Of a stretch of DNA of 64,000 bases, positions 35,694 through 44,528 are shown piece by piece. Location of the stretch: the NCBI GenBank assembly GCA_012270555.1, contig JAAXIC010000008.1, positions 64,426-128,425 on the forward strand, in the 5' to 3' direction. The notes below the pieces were generated by a model. It had not been told where the DNA came from. It made no database searches and saw only the letters and a program-made list of their open reading frames with translations. Each line of letters opens with the position of its first letter. The first letter of the stretch is position 1. A program made the position numbers and the translations under genes. The DNA is from Chloroflexota bacterium (lineage in GTDB: Bacteria > Chloroflexota > UBA11872 > VXOZ01).

Positions 35694-35731
35694 CAAGAGG
35701 GCGACGGCAGTTGCCGTCGCCCTCTTGTTTA
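35694..35731. terminator. Strong bidirectional terminator-like hairpin
   Basis: A perfect 14-bp stem, CAAGAGGGCGACGG (35694-35707) with CCGTCGCCCTCTTG (35714-35727), has a short loop and is followed by TTTACC on the plus strand and by a pyrimidine-rich run on the minus strand. It isolates the small coiled-coil gene from the lamin-tail gene. The interval 35472-36041 otherwise contains only this hairpin and the promoter below. Confidence 0.85.
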
Positions 35732-35804
35732 CCTTCGTACATAATTCCCACTCTCTTCTATGTGGATGAGTGCATCCGCTTGACTATATCCATAGTACCG
35801 ATAG

Positions 35805-35843
35805 TTTACAAATATTCACACATTGCTATTATGTGTAACACAT
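35805..35843 (+). promoter_or_regulatory. Promoter with operator-like palindrome for the lamin-tail gene
   Basis: TTTACA at 35805-35810 and TATTAT at 35827-35832 are 16 bases apart in a locally AT-rich stretch. A perfect interrupted palindrome, ATGTGT-A-ACACAT at 35831-35843, overlaps the end of the -10 and the expected start point. A repressor bound there would block transcription. The gene begins about 200 bases downstream. Confidence 0.5.
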
Positions 35844-36041
35844 ATGTACTACTAACCTTTGCGCGGTGCGTACGGGACATGGGTACGCAGATTTGCCAGC
35901 GACAGCGGGACAATTGGAGTTTCCCTTCACTTGCGGTGCAGTGGCGACGGCTGTGGCGTGGCCTGTGTGCAAGAAGATGGAGCAATTTGCACCGCTTGAT
36001 TTCACGAACGTTCGGGTGCCAGAGGAGAGTATCAAACTACG

Positions 36042-38702
36042 GTGGCGTCTCGATGTGGACCGTGTCTTTGGATGCGAGTCTGCCTGGCAATAGTGCTGCT
36101 TGGCTCAAGTTCGCACCGCACGGCACTCGCCGACGGCACTGTGGTTATCAACGAGATCTATCCGGGGTCTACAGGCTGGATAGAACTATACAATACGAGC
36201 GCCACTGATGACGTCAGCGTGGACTTTTGGATACTCGATACGGGCAGTGATCCAAGCGACACATCCTATCTGATCTTTGTCGAAACTCCCATTCCAGCGG
36301 GCGGGTTCTTGGTCTTCGAGAGTAGCACAACGCTCCTCCAATTTGCGCAGAGCGGGACGGTCCGTCTCCTTGATCTTGAAGGCACGGTAGTAGACCAAAC
36401 CGTCTATACGATCACTGAAGACGGCGCGGCGATGGCGCGGGTGCCGGATGGTTCGTCGAACTGGGCGATGGTGTCCACGCCGACCCAAGGCGCAGCGAAT
36501 CCGACCCCAACACCCACACCATCACCCACTCCTTCCCCGACGCCCACGCCTATTCCCACACCTTCACCTACGCCTGCTCCCACCCCTATACCTGCCCCTT
36601 CGCCTACACCCACTCCCACCCTCACAACTTCACCAATTCAATCTCCCACGCCCACATCTACCGCGACGCCATCACCAATGCCTTCTCCCGCCCCCGAACC
36701 AACCCCAACTCCCACACCTTCGCCAACGCCCACGCTTCCCGAGTGTCCGAACAACGAGAGCCGCAACATCGTGTTCAACGAGATAGTTCCCAGCCAGAGT
36801 ATTGAAGAGACAGGCTACATTGAGCTTTACAATATTGGCCCTGTGCCGGTGACACTCACCTGTTGGTCCCTCGATACGGGAAGCAACGCGAGCGATGCTC
36901 CTTACTTGCTTCCGGTAGACCAGGTTGATTCTGGGGACTTCCTGGTCATCGAAAAGGTCGCCCCTATCTTCCCTATCGCGAGGAGCGGCAAACTCCGCCT
37001 GCTCGACGGCTACGGCGAGGTTGTCATCGAGGTCGACTACGCTATCGCTGAAGACGCCGTCGGCAGGGCGCGGATCCCAGATGGCACAGGGGATTGGGTG
37101 GACGTATCTACACGCACTATGGGCGCATCCAATGAGACACCGACCCCTACGCCGCGGCCGGCCCCAAGACCGCCACCGGCACCCGCTCCCCCAACTCCCA
37201 CACCGGCGCCGACAGGGCCTGTGCCACGGTTTCTTCGCATTACAGAGATCTACTACGACGGGCAGATTCCGCGGACTGAGGGCGACGAGTTCATCGAGAT
37301 TCAGAATCAAGGAGCCACAACGGCCTACCTCGGGCGCGTACGCATCTTGATCCAGAGCGCAACGGCCCGCAGTCCGGTAGCCTACGGCTTTCCCTCCAGC
37401 ACTAAGCTCGCTCCAGGAGAAATCATCGTTACTGCGAAGAACGCTCGGCAATTCACCGCCCATTTTGGCATGCAGCCGGACTTTGAAGCCCGCGCGTCAG
37501 GAGCCGGGTACAGAAATACGTCAGACGTGCCGAACTTAGTCCATGACCGCAGAATCTCGCGCCGCACGTGGGCTTTAGCGAACTCCGGCGCCACGGTGGC
37601 CCTGATGAGCGACAAGGGTGACGTCATCGACGCCGTTGCCTACGGTTATGATCCCGACGGCTACTTGGGTCTGCGCGGAATCTACCCAACCGCTTCAGGC
37701 GGTCAATCGCTGCGGCGCGTCTTTGCCGAGAAGATCTCCTCGACTTCACCGGCGGCCTTGCGAGAAGACGCGCCGTCACCGGGCACTGTCCCACCACCTC
37801 CCACGCCAACACCGATGCCTACTCCTACGCCTTTGCCGACACCTTCACCCACGCCCTCGCCGATACCGACACCTTCACCAACGCCCACACCGACACCAAC
37901 CCCTTTGCCGACGCCGCTTCCTACCGCCACCCCTATGCCGTCTCCAGATCCTACTCCCATGCCAGCGCCTACCGCCACCCCAACACCGCGCCCAACGGCA
38001 GCGCTTCCTACGCCTCCACCACCCACTCCGACGGCAACAGCGCTGCAATGCCTTACAGACATACGACCCCAGGAGCCGCCGCGACTCGTGCGCGTAACCG
38101 GCAGCGTGACGGAAGTCCGTGAGATGCCAAAGGAGACGCGTGTCTTCCTTGCCGACAACTGCGGCGGCGCAATTCTCCACTTGGCGCTAGCTGTATCGGA
38201 TCCGCCGACCGGAAGCCGCATTCGCTTCACCGCGCTCGGCTCACGCCGGGATACGCAGATCGATCTCTATCTCGCGCCCGCTACCAGCATCGAACACCTG
38301 CCAAAGACAACACTGCCGCCCGCGCTTCCCTTCACACAGGCAATGATGCAGCGCGCGCCTACCGGGACATGGGTACGGACGGGAGGCAGCATCAAATACT
38401 CTCGTGATGAAACCGGGCATACGTTCTACGAAACTTCCGCCAGCTACATCCGGCTGGACCCGCAGGCGCGGGCAGTTCCAACCGGGCCTGCTGCCTTCTA
38501 CGGCATCATCGAATGGCGTGAAGCAATGCCGCTCCTTCGCGTCCATTACGTCGCTCCGGCCAAAGAATCCAAAGCCACGCTCAGAGACGCCATCCAAGAG
38601 TGGAAAGTAGCCCGTCATGCTCTGCACCATGCGCGGGACATCTTCCACTACCTTGCCGTTCGCTCTCTTACACGCGGCCACGGGACGTATTTGCTGTGGT
38701 AG
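36042..38702 (+). CDS. Secreted lamin-tail-domain protein with Pro/Thr linkers
   Basis: A large extracellular or surface protein of about 886 residues. An N-terminal signal peptide ([20 protein letters not shown]) fits an ATG at 36072; GTG 36042 is the first start in the frame. Three lamin-tail domains follow, each opening with a [16 protein letters not shown] or RITEIYYDG-type strand and an 'IELYN' or 'IEIQN' motif. The first two carry a 'DTGS...SDxxYL' motif. The domains are separated by (PTPTP)n linkers at about 36500-36740, 37135-37215 and 37785-38040. The C-terminal 210 residues look like an OB-fold pair ([20 protein letters not shown]). Lamin-tail domains in secreted bacterial proteins are often near nucleases, but no nuclease site is seen. 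Function is unknown. Confidence 0.8.
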   Translation: MASRCGPCLWMRVCLAIVLLGSSSHRTALADGTVVINEIYPGSTGWIELYNTSATDDVSVDFWILDTGSDPSDTSYLIFVETPIPAGGFLVFESSTTLLQFAQSGTVRLLDLEGTVVDQTVYTITEDGAAMARVPDGSSNWAMVSTPTQGAANPTPTPTPSPTPSPTPTPIPTPSPTPAPTPIPAPSPTPTPTLTTSPIQSPTPTSTATPSPMPSPAPEPTPTPTPSPTPTLPECPNNESRNIVFNEIVPSQSIEETGYIELYNIGPVPVTLTCWSLDTGSNASDAPYLLPVDQVDSGDFLVIEKVAPIFPIARSGKLRLLDGYGEVVIEVDYAIAEDAVGRARIPDGTGDWVDVSTRTMGASNETPTPTPRPAPRPPPAPAPPTPTPAPTGPVPRFLRITEIYYDGQIPRTEGDEFIEIQNQGATTAYLGRVRILIQSATARSPVAYGFPSSTKLAPGEIIVTAKNARQFTAHFGMQPDFEARASGAGYRNTSDVPNLVHDRRISRRTWALANSGATVALMSDKGDVIDAVAYGYDPDGYLGLRGIYPTASGGQSLRRVFAEKISSTSPAALREDAPSPGTVPPPPTPTPMPTPTPLPTPSPTPSPIPTPSPTPTPTPTPLPTPLPTATPMPSPDPTPMPAPTATPTPRPTAALPTPPPPTPTATALQCLTDIRPQEPPRLVRVTGSVTEVREMPKETRVFLADNCGGAILHLALAVSDPPTGSRIRFTALGSRRDTQIDLYLAPATSIEHLPKTTLPPALPFTQAMMQRAPTGTWVRTGGSIKYSRDETGHTFYETSASYIRLDPQARAVPTGPAAFYGIIEWREAMPLLRVHYVAPAKESKATLRDAIQEWKVARHALHHARDIFHYLAVRSLTRGHGTYLLW

Positions 38703-38744
38703 ACGTGCAGAGAAGAACCGAGAGTGGCTAAGAGAACAATGTGG

Positions 38745-39497
38745 TTATGTAGAGTAAGCCAGCAGGCGCTGCGCGTTGCGGTGGGCAATCGCTTCTTTGT
38801 CCGCCGCAGAGATTTCCGCCTTCTCCAGCTTCGCGATGCCGCAGGCGGGGTACTGCAGCGGGACGCCGGTACCGAGGAGTATGCGGCTAACGTCAGCGTG
38901 CGCAACCCAGCGCGCGATCCCGCCAAGGCCCTGTAGGCACGAGGTCTCCAGCCAGACGTTGGGGTAGGTATTGAGCAAGCGAATGCCGTGCCACGCTTCT
39001 TGCCCGTAGTTTAGGCCGTGAATGACAAATTGGACGCCAGAAAACTGCGCAATGAGGCCCTCGAAAGGCTCTACGGCAGCAACGGGAAACGACCAGTCCA
39101 TGATGGCCCGCATCACGAGCGTAACGATCAAGCCATGATCCTGAGCCGCGGCGCAGAGCGGCTCAAGCTGCAACGGCAACGTATTGTGGTGGTGGCTGGG
39201 GTAGCAGCGAATGCCTTTGGCGCCGGCAGCCGCGTACTCGGCTAAGAGTTCACTTGTGCCGGACTGTGTGTTGTCAATTGTGACAAAGGGCACAAGCCTG
39301 CCGCCGGATTCCGCTGCCGCGGCCAGGATGTCGGAGTTCCCAAGCCGCCAGTCACTTTCCAGCGCCCGCGTCGAGCCTACAACCGCGCGCTCTATGCCGT
39401 GCGCATCCATCAGCGCCATAACGTCAGCGCCGGTACGCTCCTTGAGGGGCCAATACCCCCAGGCCCCGACAAAACCGGAAAAGTCCCACACCGTCAT
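38745..39497 (-). CDS. Amidohydrolase-like protein lacking key metal ligands
   Basis: A 250-residue TIM-barrel protein of the amidohydrolase-2 type (family of aminocarboxymuconate-semialdehyde decarboxylase). The overall pattern is kept: GIERAVVGSTRALE, AAGAKGIRCYPSHHH, FVIHGLNYGQEAWHG, and RILLGTGVPLQ near the end. The metal site is degraded. The N-terminal HxH is replaced by DFSGFVG, and the late GTD motif reads GTG. The neighbouring paralogue (39522) keeps both, so this copy may be a non-catalytic partner or bind substrate differently. The two genes are 24 bases apart and transcribed together. Confidence 0.7.
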   Translation of the reverse strand: MTVWDFSGFVGAWGYWPLKERTGADVMALMDAHGIERAVVGSTRALESDWRLGNSDILAAAAESGGRLVPFVTIDNTQSGTSELLAEYAAAGAKGIRCYPSHHHNTLPLQLEPLCAAAQDHGLIVTLVMRAIMDWSFPVAAVEPFEGLIAQFSGVQFVIHGLNYGQEAWHGIRLLNTYPNVWLETSCLQGLGGIARWVAHADVSRILLGTGVPLQYPACGIAKLEKAEISAADKEAIAHRNAQRLLAYST

Positions 39498-39521
39498 TTC
39501 GTTCGACTTCCCTTCCCGCTG

Positions 39522-40259
39522 CTACGTTTCGAGCGCCAACATGCGCGCCATATTGCCGCCAAATATCAGGTCCTTGTCAGCCTGAGTAATCGCGGCCCCG
39601 CTGACCCGCGCCATTTGCACGCTCACCTCGAGCAAGGGCATGTCTGTACCAAAAATCACACGCTCAGCGCCAATGCGGCTGAGCGTGTATTCCAAAGAAC
39701 CGTTATTCACCGCGCTGCTTGCGGTTTCAAGCAAGAGTGAAGGATGTCGTTCCGCAGCCTGCACCGCGCGCATCCAGTCACCGCGAGCCAAAGCGGTATT
39801 GCCCGAGTGCGCCATCATAAGAAAAGCCTCCGGCACGCGCGAGGCCATCACCTCGCACTCTTCAGCGGTTGAGTGCGCCAGAATGGGCATGCGATGCGAG
39901 GCTGCGCGTTCAAGCACGGGAAAGACCGAGGGGCGCACCAAAGGAATCATCGGGTACGAGTAGATCTTGATACCGCGCATGCCGTACTCGTGCACGCAGC
40001 GGTCGATCTCTTCGAGCGCGCCATTATCGAAGTTCATCGTCGGGATGCTCACGTATCCCAGAATGCGGTCCGGGTGCTGGCGTATCGACCTGCCCAAGGT
40101 ATCGTTCCCCTCGCGCATGTCGTGGATCAGCGCGGTAAAGTCGGTCACGAAGAGCTTATCGATGCCGTTGTCATCCGCTAGCCGCAGCAGATCGTCGATA
40201 CTTGCAGAGAAGTTGTACGCGGTCGAGACACCTACGTGAACGTGCGCATCGATAATCAT
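39522..40259 (-). CDS. Amidohydrolase family protein (TIM barrel, metal-dependent)
   Basis: A protein of about 245 residues of the amidohydrolase-2 family, which includes decarboxylases and hydrolases of small acids. The metal-binding motif is MIIDAHVHVG (HxH) at the N-terminus, then MRGIKIYSYP, ILAHSTAEE, MAHSGNTALA and RVIFGTDMPLLE with the catalytic aspartate. The ATG at 40259 is chosen because AAGGAG lies 9 bases upstream; ATG 40268 in the same frame lies too close to that site. It precedes the degenerate paralogue on the minus strand and diverges from a sugar-isomerase-like gene. The substrate is not known. Confidence 0.82.
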   Translation of the reverse strand: MIIDAHVHVGVSTAYNFSASIDDLLRLADDNGIDKLFVTDFTALIHDMREGNDTLGRSIRQHPDRILGYVSIPTMNFDNGALEEIDRCVHEYGMRGIKIYSYPMIPLVRPSVFPVLERAASHRMPILAHSTAEECEVMASRVPEAFLMMAHSGNTALARGDWMRAVQAAERHPSLLLETASSAVNNGSLEYTLSRIGAERVIFGTDMPLLEVSVQMARVSGAAITQADKDLIFGGNMARMLALET

Positions 40260-40442
40260 CGCTGTCATCTCCTTGTGTCCACAGGCTAGCAGAGCCGGGA
40301 ACTACACGCAATTACGGCTGGACAGTTGGTTCAGGTATACTGAAGTACGGTTCTCGCAACCGATTTGTGGAAAACGTACCCCAGACCACCACCGCAAACC
40401 AACCCAAGTTGGCCCAAGAAATAAGAAAAGGTGAGCAGAAAC

Positions 40443-41261
40443 ATGAAAAAAGCAGTCTGCGGCAATTGTTTTGGTAGGGATGTTCCCCTCTTGGACGCCA
40501 TGAGCATGGCCAAGGCGGCGGGATTTGATGGCATCGAACCCAGTCTTGCTTTTGACGGTCCCGTTGCTATAGACGCGTCTGAGGATGACCTCAAGCGGCT
40601 GCGCGACCATGCGGAACAAACAGTCGAAATCCACGGTCTCATGGGCGGCCAGCCCATCCGAAGCGCACCCCTGACAACGGTTGACAAGGATGAGATCAGC
40701 AAAGGCGTTGAGAACATTGGGAAAGCCTTGCGTGTCGTAAAGGCTCTCGGCGGCACGAGTCTGCTGGTCGTGCCGGGCACCGTGAGCGTGGACGTGCGCT
40801 ATGACATCGCCTACGAAGGCACGCTCGAGGGCCTAAAGCAAGTTGCGCCCATCGCCGAAGACCTGCAGATCCATGTGGCGGTTGAGAACGTGTGGAACAA
40901 ATTCCTGCTATCGCCGGTGGAGATGCGGAACCTGCTCGACGAAGTGAATAGCCCGTATGTCGGTTGCTACTTCGACGTTGGGAACTTCCTGGGCTGGGCC
41001 ATCCCGCAGCATTGGATCGAAATCCTCGCGCAGCGCATCAAGAAGGTGCACGTGAAGGACTTCAAAGTTCAGGTGGGCAACATGAATGGGTTCGTAACGC
41101 TCCTCCAAGGCGACGTGGACTGGAAGGCAGTGCGCGCGTCTCTGCGATCGGTTGGCTACGACAGCTACCTGTCCGCAGAAATTCCGCTCCACGGCGAATT
41201 CCCCGAAAAGAGTCTGCTGGACATTAGCACCAGCTTGGACACGATCATTGCCAGCGCATAG
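40443..41261 (+). CDS. Sugar phosphate isomerase/epimerase family protein
   Basis: A 272-residue TIM-barrel protein of the xylose-isomerase-like family (hexulose-6-phosphate epimerase, tagatose epimerase type). The metal site is visible as HVAVENVWNKF (Glu), VGCYFDVGNF (Asp), KKVHVKDFK (His) and YLSAEIPLHG (Glu), the usual set. AAGGTG lies 9 bases before ATG 40443, which is preferred to the upstream GTG 40431. It is divergent from the amidohydrolase gene and followed by a large hairpin. Ribulose- or fructose-type epimerisation is plausible but not established. Confidence 0.82.
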   Translation: MKKAVCGNCFGRDVPLLDAMSMAKAAGFDGIEPSLAFDGPVAIDASEDDLKRLRDHAEQTVEIHGLMGGQPIRSAPLTTVDKDEISKGVENIGKALRVVKALGGTSLLVVPGTVSVDVRYDIAYEGTLEGLKQVAPIAEDLQIHVAVENVWNKFLLSPVEMRNLLDEVNSPYVGCYFDVGNFLGWAIPQHWIEILAQRIKKVHVKDFKVQVGNMNGFVTLLQGDVDWKAVRASLRSVGYDSYLSAEIPLHGEFPEKSLLDISTSLDTIIASA

Positions 41262-41372
41262 GAGCGCGCAGGGTAATCAATCGGCGTTCGACTTGGCGAT
41301 AAGACTCCAATGGAGTAGAATACTTTAGCGGTTAAGCACCGGATTCCGTTTCACAAGTGCTCTTTACATCGG

Positions 41373-41433
41373 AATGCCGCCATCAGGGTACGTTTTAGGG
41401 GCGCGGACGTATCCTGGTAGGCGGCATTAGTTT
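41373..41433. terminator. Large imperfect hairpin between convergent genes
   Basis: AATGCCGCC at 41373-41381 pairs with GGCGGCATT at 41420-41428. The stem continues inward (CAGGGTACG with CGTATCCTG) with one bulge and a G-T pair, giving arms of about 20 bases, followed by AGTTTTGGG. It lies between the plus-strand isomerase gene and the minus-strand small membrane gene and probably stops both. Confidence 0.55.
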
Positions 41434-41462
41434 TGGGCCTGCCAAGCTACCTAGGGCACACA

Positions 41463-41825
41463 CTACTGTGCCCGTATGACGTTCCCGTCGGGGTCTAACT
41501 CCACCAACCGAAACGCCCTGCCCGCACGATATGACTGGCATTGATTCTCTGGCACATCGTCAACCGGCTGGCGCGGGTTGTGCACAATATCGGCCACCCA
41601 GCCATCCATCAAATTCTCAGATAAACACGGCCCTTTAGAAAAATCCACACCCTCCTCTTTCTTCTGTGCGTAGATCTCTTGGGCGAGTTCAATTGCGCGC
41701 TCGCGCTCCGCTACAAGGTCCTCGCCGGAGCTTGCCAGTCGTACGAGTACGAAGATAAAGAGGAACACGAGTGCAAATGCGACAATGAGGGGTAGCAGGC
41801 GATAGCGAATTATGTCGCCTACCAT
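41463..41825 (-). CDS. Small membrane-anchored conserved hypothetical protein
   Basis: A 120-residue protein with one N-terminal membrane segment (LLPLIVAFALVFLFIFVLVR) followed by a charged helix and a soluble tail. The tail reads GPCLSENLMDGWVADIVHNP and VDDVPENQCQSYRAG, with two conserved-looking cysteines, then RLVELDPDGNVIR. I recall this tail pattern from archaeal and bacterial hypothetical proteins but no function. Its ATG overlaps the sulfatase stop (TGATG), so the two are cotranscribed. The paired cysteines could form a disulfide or bind a metal. Confidence 0.72.
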   Translation of the reverse strand: MVGDIIRYRLLPLIVAFALVFLFIFVLVRLASSGEDLVAERERAIELAQEIYAQKKEEGVDFSKGPCLSENLMDGWVADIVHNPRQPVDDVPENQCQSYRAGRAFRLVELDPDGNVIRAQ

Positions 41826-43375
41826 CACTGCTCCTCGTCAATAAACCGATAGTTCTTCAATTGGTCACGTTGGCGGGCATCCACGGGGTAGTTCTGTGTC
41901 CACTTTGCGAATTGCCAGCCGCGGCCGACTTGCTCTTTGTTCTCCATCTCATCGAGGCGCAACCAAGCGTGGGTCGGTTGCGGATGGAGCGCCCAATCGT
42001 CACCGTCCAATGGCTCTTCGTAATTCGCGGAGCGAAAGTGCGCAAAGAGCGCTTCTTTGAGCTCGCGCTTCACCTCGAATAGACCCGGCTCATGGGCATG
42101 ATTCACTAACTCGTTGCCAGCGTCGCGGTAATTGAGCAGGATTTCCAGGCGATCCGGCGCGCAGTAGATGTACTTCCACTCCTCATTCATAGCGCAGTAC
42201 ATGCCGTGGTTCTTCTCTTTGATCTGGCCGAAGAGATACGGTCTGCCCGCGGAGCTTCCGTCTTGGGCAACGCTAAGGAGCGGCATGCCATCGAACTCCG
42301 GCTGATCGAGTTGCATCCCTGCGGCGGACAGAAGAGTCGGCGTAACGTCCTGCAGGCCCACCAGGTGCTCGCGCACAACGCCCTCCGGCAGCGTCCCCGG
42401 CCACGAGAGAATATATGGAATATGGCACGCAGGCTCGTGGTAGTTCCGTTTGCCAAACGCAAAGTGATCGCCCAGGAACTCACCGTGGTCGGCGACGAAC
42501 ATAATCAACGTATTTTCACGCTGCTTCGTGGTCTCCAACGCTGTCAGGATTTCGCCGACCCAGCTATCCACAAACGAAACACATGCGAAGTAATACGCCT
42601 TCATCGTGCGCAGCAAGTTGTCGTCGGGGAAGAGGTCCATCCACTTGCTGCGGTTCTGGCTGCGTTGGAACCACGTATGCCACGCTATTTCATTCTCGCT
42701 GCGGATCGGTAAAGGCATGTCCGTGCTGCGATAGAGACGGTGCCAAGGCGACGGCGGATCGAACGGCGGATGGGGCTTGATGAACGACGTCCAACAGAAG
42801 AACGGCGCGTTTTCATTGGCACGCTCTTCGATGAAGTCTATGGTGCGTTGTGCCGTCCACGCTGTTGTGTGCAGGCGCTCCGGCAGTTGCGAGATCTGGG
42901 GGACGTAATACAGTTCGTGCCTGATGCCGTGGGGTTCTTCCACGTGGCCGTACCCGGCCGACAGCACATCTTGCAGAAACTCATCATTCTCCACGCGGCG
43001 TGGGACTTCCTCGCTCAGCCACATGCGGTCAAATCCGTGATGCTCGCGTACTGGCGAGAAGTGCATCTTGCCGATCGCCTGGGTGAAGTAGCCTGCCGCG
43101 CGCAGATGAGACATGACGGTTGGGTACCCCGCCGGTAGCGCATACCCATTGTCGAAGATGCCCGTCCGGTGCGGCAGTTGCCCGGTCATGCAGATCGCGC
43201 GCGCCGAAACGCAGACCGGTGATTCCGTATACCCATAGGCAAAACGCACGCCCTCCGCGCACAAGCGGTCAAGATTGGGAGTCTGAATAAAGTCGTTGCC
43301 GGCAGCGCGGAGCGCATCGAAACGCAATTGGTCGCACATGATGAGCAACAGATTTGGTCGAGAACGAGACATCAT
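41825..43375 (-). CDS. Sulfatase-like alkaline phosphatase superfamily hydrolase
   Basis: A 516-residue enzyme of the sulfatase family (aryl- or choline-sulfatase type), which hydrolyses sulfate esters. Metal ligands are in NLLLIMCDQLRFDA and in FVADHGEFLGDHFAFGKRN. The formylglycine motif, normally CxPxR or CxAxR, reads CVSAR at residues 55-59 (SPVCVSARAICMTGQLPHRTG region). The nucleophile cysteine and the arginine are kept, but the third position is serine. There is no signal peptide, suggesting a cytoplasmic enzyme. No formylglycine-generating or anaerobic maturase gene is adjacent. The next gene overlaps by one base. Phosphonate monoester hydrolase activity is an alternative in this superfamily. 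Confidence 0.85.
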   Translation of the reverse strand: MMSRSRPNLLLIMCDQLRFDALRAAGNDFIQTPNLDRLCAEGVRFAYGYTESPVCVSARAICMTGQLPHRTGIFDNGYALPAGYPTVMSHLRAAGYFTQAIGKMHFSPVREHHGFDRMWLSEEVPRRVENDEFLQDVLSAGYGHVEEPHGIRHELYYVPQISQLPERLHTTAWTAQRTIDFIEERANENAPFFCWTSFIKPHPPFDPPSPWHRLYRSTDMPLPIRSENEIAWHTWFQRSQNRSKWMDLFPDDNLLRTMKAYYFACVSFVDSWVGEILTALETTKQRENTLIMFVADHGEFLGDHFAFGKRNYHEPACHIPYILSWPGTLPEGVVREHLVGLQDVTPTLLSAAGMQLDQPEFDGMPLLSVAQDGSSAGRPYLFGQIKEKNHGMYCAMNEEWKYIYCAPDRLEILLNYRDAGNELVNHAHEPGLFEVKRELKEALFAHFRSANYEEPLDGDDWALHPQPTHAWLRLDEMENKEQVGRGWQFAKWTQNYPVDARQRDQLKNYRFIDEEQ

Positions 43376-43679
43376 CCCTCTTCTCTGCTAGAGCAAAAGC
43401 TCGAATCAATTTCCGTGGCTGCCGCATGATCTTCCAACGAGTGTGTCCACACATCTGGTCTCCCGCCCTACCACCTCGCTTCGCGCACGAATACGCCTTA
43501 GCCGGAACCGACTCCTTCTAGCACGGGGATTTGTCAGTCTGCGCCGGCCTATGCTACCCTTCAATTCATTGTTTTTGGCAGGAAGCTGCGCTTGCCGCAG
43601 TCATATTCCTGAGAAGTCTCGGACGTACTGCAACGGGTTCAAGCGTTTACCGTGGACCCCGAAAGTGCTTCTCGTTTAA

Positions 43680-43708
43680 TTTGCATCCTGTCTGGGCATC
43701 AGTATAAT
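43680..43708 (+). promoter_or_regulatory. Promoter of the alternative complex III operon
   Basis: A perfect TATAAT at 43703-43708 follows TTTGCA at 43680-43685 with 17 bases between. Transcription would start near 43715 and give a leader of about 265 bases before actA. The rest of the divergent gap 43376-43679 shows no gene. Confidence 0.62.
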
Positions 43709-43844
43709 AGACCGAAGTGCACATCGACACGAATTGGCACTCTTTAGTTGGCATCGAGCCGCTGTTTCAGGCGCAGCTTGTTCTCTCGAGAAAGCACCGC
43801 TTCGTGGCAGACCGGACATTTAAGAGACGGCAAAACATTGGTTA

Positions 43845-43863
43845 CCCTGGCGCCGCGCCAGGG
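43845..43863 (+). promoter_or_regulatory. GC-rich palindrome in the act operon leader
   Basis: CCCTGGCGC at 43845-43853 and GCGCCAGGG at 43855-43863 are exact complements around a single base. They form a strong hairpin or a dyad DNA site, followed by AGTTTAATG. It could be a regulator-binding site or a leader attenuator; no classical U-tract is present. Confidence 0.45.
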
Positions 43864-43979
43864 AGTTTAATGTCCAAATCTACCCCTATAGCAAGTGTAT
43901 CTGTGACTACCATCCTTGGCTCCGATGGGTCTTTGCATACGCCTCCAAGTAACGCTTGTCGTGACCGGGGAGAGTGTGC

Positions 43980-44519
43980 ATGACTCCGCGTACGCTGCGC
44001 ATTACCATTGGTGCGCTTGTTGTCGTCCTTGGCCTGCTCATTATTGGAGCCGTCACCTGGGTGACTCAAGCCGCCGACGGCCCAAAGCAGCCGATTGAGT
44101 TTATGCACACCGTGCACGTGGAGCAGAACGACATCGACTGTGTGTTCTGCCACCGCAACGTAGAGACCGGCGCGGAGGCTACGATTCCGGCAATTGAACA
44201 GTGCATGATGTGTCACCAGATCGTCAATAATGAAAACCCGAAGGTGACGAATCCCTTGCACCAAGCCGAAATCGCAAAGCTGGTGGCACATTGGGAGAAC
44301 AAAGAGCCAATCGATTGGGTGCGCGTGCACGTGATGCCGGATCACGTGCGTTTTGTGCACGCTGCCCATATCAAAGCAGGATTTGATTGCGCGACCTGTC
44401 ACGGTGACGTGGGCTCGATGGAGCGGGTGAAACAGGTGCGTTCGCTCAATATGGGCGACTGCGTAGCCTGTCACCGGGAAAACAACGCGCCCACTGACTG
44501 CACGATCTGTCATCGCTAG
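43980..44519 (+). CDS. actA: Alternative complex III subunit ActA, pentaheme cytochrome c
   Basis: A 179-residue membrane-anchored multiheme cytochrome. One N-terminal hydrophobic segment (ITIGALVVVLGLLIIGAVTW) is followed by five CxxCH heme c sites: CVFCH, CMMCH, CATCH, CVACH and CTICH. ActA receives electrons within alternative complex III, which oxidises quinol and reduces a periplasmic acceptor in place of the bc1 complex. The ATG at 43980 is preferred to the GTG at 43974 because GGGGAG lies about 8 bases upstream. It opens the act operon, with ActB1 following after 9 bases. Confidence 0.92.
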   Translation: MTPRTLRITIGALVVVLGLLIIGAVTWVTQAADGPKQPIEFMHTVHVEQNDIDCVFCHRNVETGAEATIPAIEQCMMCHQIVNNENPKVTNPLHQAEIAKLVAHWENKEPIDWVRVHVMPDHVRFVHAAHIKAGFDCATCHGDVGSMERVKQVRSLNMGDCVACHRENNAPTDCTICHR

Positions 44520-44528
44520 AGGAGAACT

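Noticed and set aside
36500-38040. CCNACN repeats as a CRISPR or minisatellite locus
   Set aside because: They are in frame and encode Pro-Thr linkers of the lamin-tail protein; there are no regularly spaced unique spacers.
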